Below are positions 6,989 to 9,449 of a stretch of 9,449 bases of DNA, in pieces; position 1 is the first letter of the stretch; every line of letters begins with the position of its first letter. This DNA comes from Candidatus Aminicenantota bacterium (GTDB lineage: Bacteria; Acidobacteriota; Aminicenantia; UBA2199): the NCBI GenBank assembly GCA_030612495.1, contig JAUWNT010000085.1, positions 1 to 9,449 of the forward strand, written 5' to 3'. The position numbers and the translations under genes were made by a program. The notes below the pieces were generated by a model. It had not been told where the DNA came from. It did not search any database and saw only the letters and a list, made by a program, of their open reading frames with translations.

Positions 6989-7801
6989 GTGAGAAAAAGT
7001 AATGCAAGTTGTAGAGAAAAAAATAAGTTTAACAGGTCAAGGTTTTCTGTTTTTATAATTATATTAATTTTTTTCTTTTGGACTAATTTTAATTTCAGCC
7101 AGGAGAATGTTATAAAAGAGCAGAATAAGCTTATAAAAGATTTTAAATCAGCAAACAAATTTTTTGAAAAGGGAGAGACACAGTTTTATAAGAAGAATTA
7201 TAAAAAGGCAGAAAAGAATTTTAAGAAATGCATTGAAAATTTTCCAAACCATTCGAATGCATATTTCTATCTTTCAAAGGGGTATTATCATAATGGAAAT
7301 TTACAAGGAGCATTAGATTATATTGCGAAAGCTAAATCCACTTACAAAGATTTTGTAAAAGCAGTATTTATTTCTAAGCGTAGGAATTTGAATATACTAA
7401 GAGGGAACATGAAAGAGTTGAGAAATCGATCAAATTATGCTTCTACTGATGAGGGCAGGAACCAGATGCGTACTGCAATGAATAAAACGCGAGAAAAAAT
7501 GGATGGTATGCAGAGAAGGTTTAAAGATTCTCAAATTGTAATGAAAAATCTCAAGGCAGAGTTCTTTTTCTTTCATGGTAATGTTTATTTTAAATTAAAG
7601 AAGTTTCAAGAAACATTAAATCAATATGTTGAAGCAATAAGAATAAATCCTAAGCATAGCAAGGCTTACAATAATCTTATAAGTCTTTTTTATATGGGGA
7701 AACAATACAAAAGAGCATCGGAATATTTAAAATTAGCTGAATCTAATAATATTAAAGTGAATCCAAAATTAAAGGATGCTGTGAATAAGGCTGTTAATTA
7801 G
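6989..7801 (+). CDS. Membrane-anchored or exported TPR-repeat protein
   Basis: This 270-residue protein has a short basic N-terminus and one hydrophobic stretch (about 19-38), which acts as a membrane anchor or uncleaved signal. The rest is helical. Two tetratricopeptide repeats are visible at about 54-87 and 88-121, and two more at about 189-222 and 223-256, the latter with the typical AIRINPKHSKAYNNL pattern. Between them lies a 65-residue highly charged helical segment (about 125-188, rich in Arg, Lys, Met and Asn) that is probably coiled coil and does not fit the repeat. TPR proteins act as protein-protein scaffolds; the partner is unknown. It sits between the secreted peptidase and the PilN/PilO-like pair. 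A link to either is possible, since TPR proteins such as PilF assist pilus secretins, but there is no specific match. The GTG start is supported by AGGAGG at 6979-6984. Confidence 0.88.
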   Translation: MRKSNASCREKNKFNRSRFSVFIIILIFFFWTNFNFSQENVIKEQNKLIKDFKSANKFFEKGETQFYKKNYKKAEKNFKKCIENFPNHSNAYFYLSKGYYHNGNLQGALDYIAKAKSTYKDFVKAVFISKRRNLNILRGNMKELRNRSNYASTDEGRNQMRTAMNKTREKMDGMQRRFKDSQIVMKNLKAEFFFFHGNVYFKLKKFQETLNQYVEAIRINPKHSKAYNNLISLFYMGKQYKRASEYLKLAESNNIKVNPKLKDAVNKAVN

Positions 7802-7870
7802 TAGCAATTAAAATTTGTACATGTTTTTTGCTTTCTAAAAAAGTTTTTAACCTATGACTGAATATAGAAG

Positions 7871-7899
7871 TTGAGCAATAAGTTTTATTATGCTATATT
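7871..7899 (+). promoter_or_regulatory. Predicted extended -10 promoter for the PilN/PilO-like genes
   Basis: TTGAGC (7871-7876), a 17-base spacer, then TATATT (7894-7899) preceded by TG at 7891-7892 form an extended -10 promoter. The transcript would start around 7905-7907, exactly at the ATG of the next gene (7906). No Shine-Dalgarno precedes that ATG, so a leaderless mRNA is predicted. Confidence 0.55.
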
Positions 7900-7905
7900 G
7901 GTTAA

Positions 7906-8427
7906 ATGAGGAAAAAAGGGTTTAAGAATTGGATCGGAATTACTATTTTTTTTACTATAATTTTATTTATATTAATTGCAATTACAATTCATTTAAACAG
8001 GATTAAATCATCATACAAAAGGGAAATTGCTAAAGCTAAGAGATCAAGTTTTTCATTTATTTTAAGTTCTCCAAAGATAAAGAAAACAATAGATCAAAGG
8101 GTTGAATTTTTAAAAACAAGCTTTTTTTTGAATTATCCTTTGAAATATTCTTATTCTACGTCAGATTTCATAAGAGCTTTAAACTTAGTTACTTTGGAAG
8201 ATATTGAATTGAAAAAACTCAAAATAGAACCTGATTTTCAAAAATTCAATTTTTCTCTGCTTGGAGAGTTTAAATCAAATAAACATAAAAATATTAAGTC
8301 CAGGCTTATTGAATTTTTAAATAAAATAGAAGAATTTGATAATGTAATGCAGGTTTCTCTCTCAAAATTTGATATAAACAAGAAAAGTCCGGATTTCTAT
8401 ATTTGCGGAGAGGTAGATATTGAATGA
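7906..8427 (+). CDS. PilN-like inner-membrane protein
   Basis: This 173-residue protein has a 10-residue basic cytoplasmic tip, one transmembrane helix (about 11-31), a short helical linker and a C-terminal alpha/beta domain (about 75-172). The layout and the pattern of the last part resemble PilN of type IV pili and the related type II secretion proteins, which form the inner-membrane platform with PilO. That pattern is a helix, a paired strand region (IELKKLKIE then FNFSLLGEF), an amphipathic helix (IKSRLIEFLNKIEEF) and a final strand pair. The INLLP motif that PilN uses to bind PilM is absent from the short tip. There is no alternative start nearby and no Shine-Dalgarno. The gene overlaps the next one by ATGA. 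The match is by architecture rather than by strong sequence identity; it could be another small membrane protein with a ferredoxin-like fold. Confidence 0.6.
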   Translation: MRKKGFKNWIGITIFFTIILFILIAITIHLNRIKSSYKREIAKAKRSSFSFILSSPKIKKTIDQRVEFLKTSFFLNYPLKYSYSTSDFIRALNLVTLEDIELKKLKIEPDFQKFNFSLLGEFKSNKHKNIKSRLIEFLNKIEEFDNVMQVSLSKFDINKKSPDFYICGEVDIE

Positions 8428-9257
8428 AGATAAAGTCTTTTAATATAAAAATATTTTCTTTCTTATTTTTTATTCTATTTATTGTTTTCTTTTTTATTTA
8501 TATATTTATTCCTGATGTTAAACTTATAAATAAGAGTAAAATAGAATTGAAAGATCTGAATTTAAAAGTAAGAGATAATATCCAACAAAATCGTGTTTTT
8601 TCTTTTTTAAATAATAAAGAGAAAGATATTTTTAGAAAAGAAAATTTAAAGTTGAAACATCGTATCCCAAAGATAAGAACAAGAAGAGAGTTAACTGAAT
8701 TATTGGAGAAGAATTTTCTTTATTTCCAAAAATTAGTACAAAAAGATGGTGTCGATTGTTTGGCTTATGTATCCAATCTTGAAAAACTTAATGCAATTTC
8801 TAGATTTTTTTCAAAAAATGGAAAGAAGTCTCATTATCTTTTAAGTTTTTGTATGTTACAACTAAAAAATATAGAAAAAGAATATAATAAGGCTTCTTCC
8901 TTGATTAAAGATGAATTTTTTGTAAAGCTGAAGGGTCTGAAATATTATAGAGTTTTTTTATGTTTTACAGGTAACATGAAAAGTTCACTCAACTTTATTA
9001 ACCATATTACATGGGGAAAATATTATATAGTAGGAGATAAAATAAGTGTTTCCCTGGGCAATGTTAGCCATATTTTCTGGATGGAGATAAAAATTTATTT
9101 TAAAGACTTTAGGAAATCGCAATATTTTAATAATTCTACGCGGGAGAAAAATAAAAAAGATCTTTTTGTTGATTTTAATTCTGATATATTGTTAAAAAAT
9201 ATCTATTTTAATCTTCCGAAAGAATGTAAGAAAAGAGAATTACCCAATGTTAAATGA
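8424..9257 (+). CDS. PilO-like inner-membrane protein
   Basis: This 277-residue protein has one transmembrane helix (about 10-29), a charged helical middle (about 35-155, probably coiled coil) and a compact alpha/beta region at about 160-218. There, a strand, a helix containing FTGNMKSSLNFINHI, and strands KISVSLGN and WMEIKIYF follow the order seen in PilO. A Lys-rich tail of about 55 residues follows. PilO pairs with PilN to align the pilus or secretion motor with the outer-membrane channel, and the ATGA overlap with the PilN-like gene supports co-production. It is longer than typical PilO (about 200 residues). No PilM, secretin or pilin gene is in the window. The family assignment rests on topology and gene order and is tentative. 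Confidence 0.5.
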   Translation: MKIKSFNIKIFSFLFFILFIVFFFIYIFIPDVKLINKSKIELKDLNLKVRDNIQQNRVFSFLNNKEKDIFRKENLKLKHRIPKIRTRRELTELLEKNFLYFQKLVQKDGVDCLAYVSNLEKLNAISRFFSKNGKKSHYLLSFCMLQLKNIEKEYNKASSLIKDEFFVKLKGLKYYRVFLCFTGNMKSSLNFINHITWGKYYIVGDKISVSLGNVSHIFWMEIKIYFKDFRKSQYFNNSTREKNKKDLFVDFNSDILLKNIYFNLPKECKKRELPNVK

Positions 9258-9264
9258 GTAAAAA

Positions 9265-9449
9265 ATGAGAGTTGTTGTACAAAGAGTAAAGAATGCTGAA
9301 GTTGAGATTAAAGGGAAAATTATTGCAAACATAGAAAGGGGGTTACTTGTATTTGTTGGAATTGAAAAGGGTGATAAAGAAAAAGAGATTTTATTTATGG
9401 CCGAAAAAATTTTGAATTTAAGGATTTTTCCAGATAAAAAGAATAAAAT
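9265..9449 (+). CDS. dtd: D-aminoacyl-tRNA deacylase, 3' truncated
   Basis: The first 61 residues (MRVVVQRVKNAEVEI...) match the start of Dtd, the enzyme that frees D-amino acids mischarged on tRNA and so protects translation. Clear family signatures are the N-terminal RVVVQRV, the strand GLLVFVGI (26-33) and AEKILNLRIFPD (46-57). The catalytic SQFTL motif and the Gly-cisPro motif lie beyond the right edge, so completeness cannot be judged. The gene starts seven bases after the stop of the PilO-like gene and is probably co-transcribed with it. This looks like an unrelated housekeeping gene downstream of a membrane-protein pair. There is no strong Shine-Dalgarno; re-initiation after the upstream stop is likely. 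Confidence 0.93.
   Translation, partial: MRVVVQRVKNAEVEIKGKIIANIERGLLVFVGIEKGDKEKEILFMAEKILNLRIFPDKKNK

Noticed and set aside
6970..7158. A 62-codon minus-strand frame covering the start of the TPR gene
   Set aside because: It is the antisense shadow of the TPR protein's hydrophobic N-terminus; the strong ribosome site favours the + strand.
7803..7832. AGCAA...TTGCT hairpin behind the TPR gene, considered as a terminator
   Set aside because: Pairing needs a 2-base bulge, the stem is almost all A-T and no clean T-run follows; it could be a weak terminator but cannot be supported.
1..9449. CRISPR arrays, insertion sequences, tRNA or rRNA genes, attachment sites
   Set aside because: No regularly spaced repeats, transposase-like frames, terminal repeats or RNA-gene signatures were seen on either strand.

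Overview
The window is a very AT-rich stretch of bacterial chromosome. It shows no mobile element, CRISPR array, tRNA or rRNA. Several traits point to a Gram-negative (two-membrane) bacterium. The secreted proteins carry Sec signals without a lipobox, solute-binding proteins look periplasmic, and there is a PilN/PilO-like pair of single-pass membrane proteins. The lineage cannot be named from the sequence alone. M64-type peptidases with this N-terminal domain are known from Bacteroidota and from Acidobacteriota/Aminicenantes-type bacteria, but that is only a hint.

Layout. At the left edge (1-108, + strand) lies the charged tail of an unrecognised protein. It converges on a three-gene minus-strand unit covering 5439 down to 174: an oligopeptide/dipeptide-type solute-binding protein (SBP-A, 5439-3901), a membrane sensor histidine kinase (3904-1781) coupled to it by a 4-base ATGA overlap, and a second, paralogous solute-binding protein (SBP-B, 1682-174). 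SBP-B appears to have its own promoter, with a perfect 8-bp inverted repeat lying over its -10 element. The unit is closed off by a divergent gene on one side and a convergent gene on the other. It contains no permease, no ATPase and no response regulator.

Divergent from SBP-A, across a 127-bp promoter region, is a secreted M64-family zinc metallopeptidase (5567-6925). A membrane-anchored TPR protein with a GTG start and a strong ribosome binding site follows (6989-7801). Next, behind a good extended -10 promoter that places the start codon at the predicted transcript 5' end, is a pair of small membrane proteins overlapping by ATGA (7906-8427 and 8424-9257). They resemble the type IV pilus / type II secretion inner-membrane platform proteins PilN and PilO. 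Seven bases later the gene for D-aminoacyl-tRNA deacylase (dtd) begins and runs off the right edge.

How it may work together (inference). A secreted peptidase could release peptides outside the cytoplasm. The two binding proteins would capture them and, because no transporter is encoded beside them, could report peptide occupancy to the coupled kinase rather than only feeding an importer. This binding protein-kinase-binding protein unit beside a secreted protease is the most interesting arrangement in the window.
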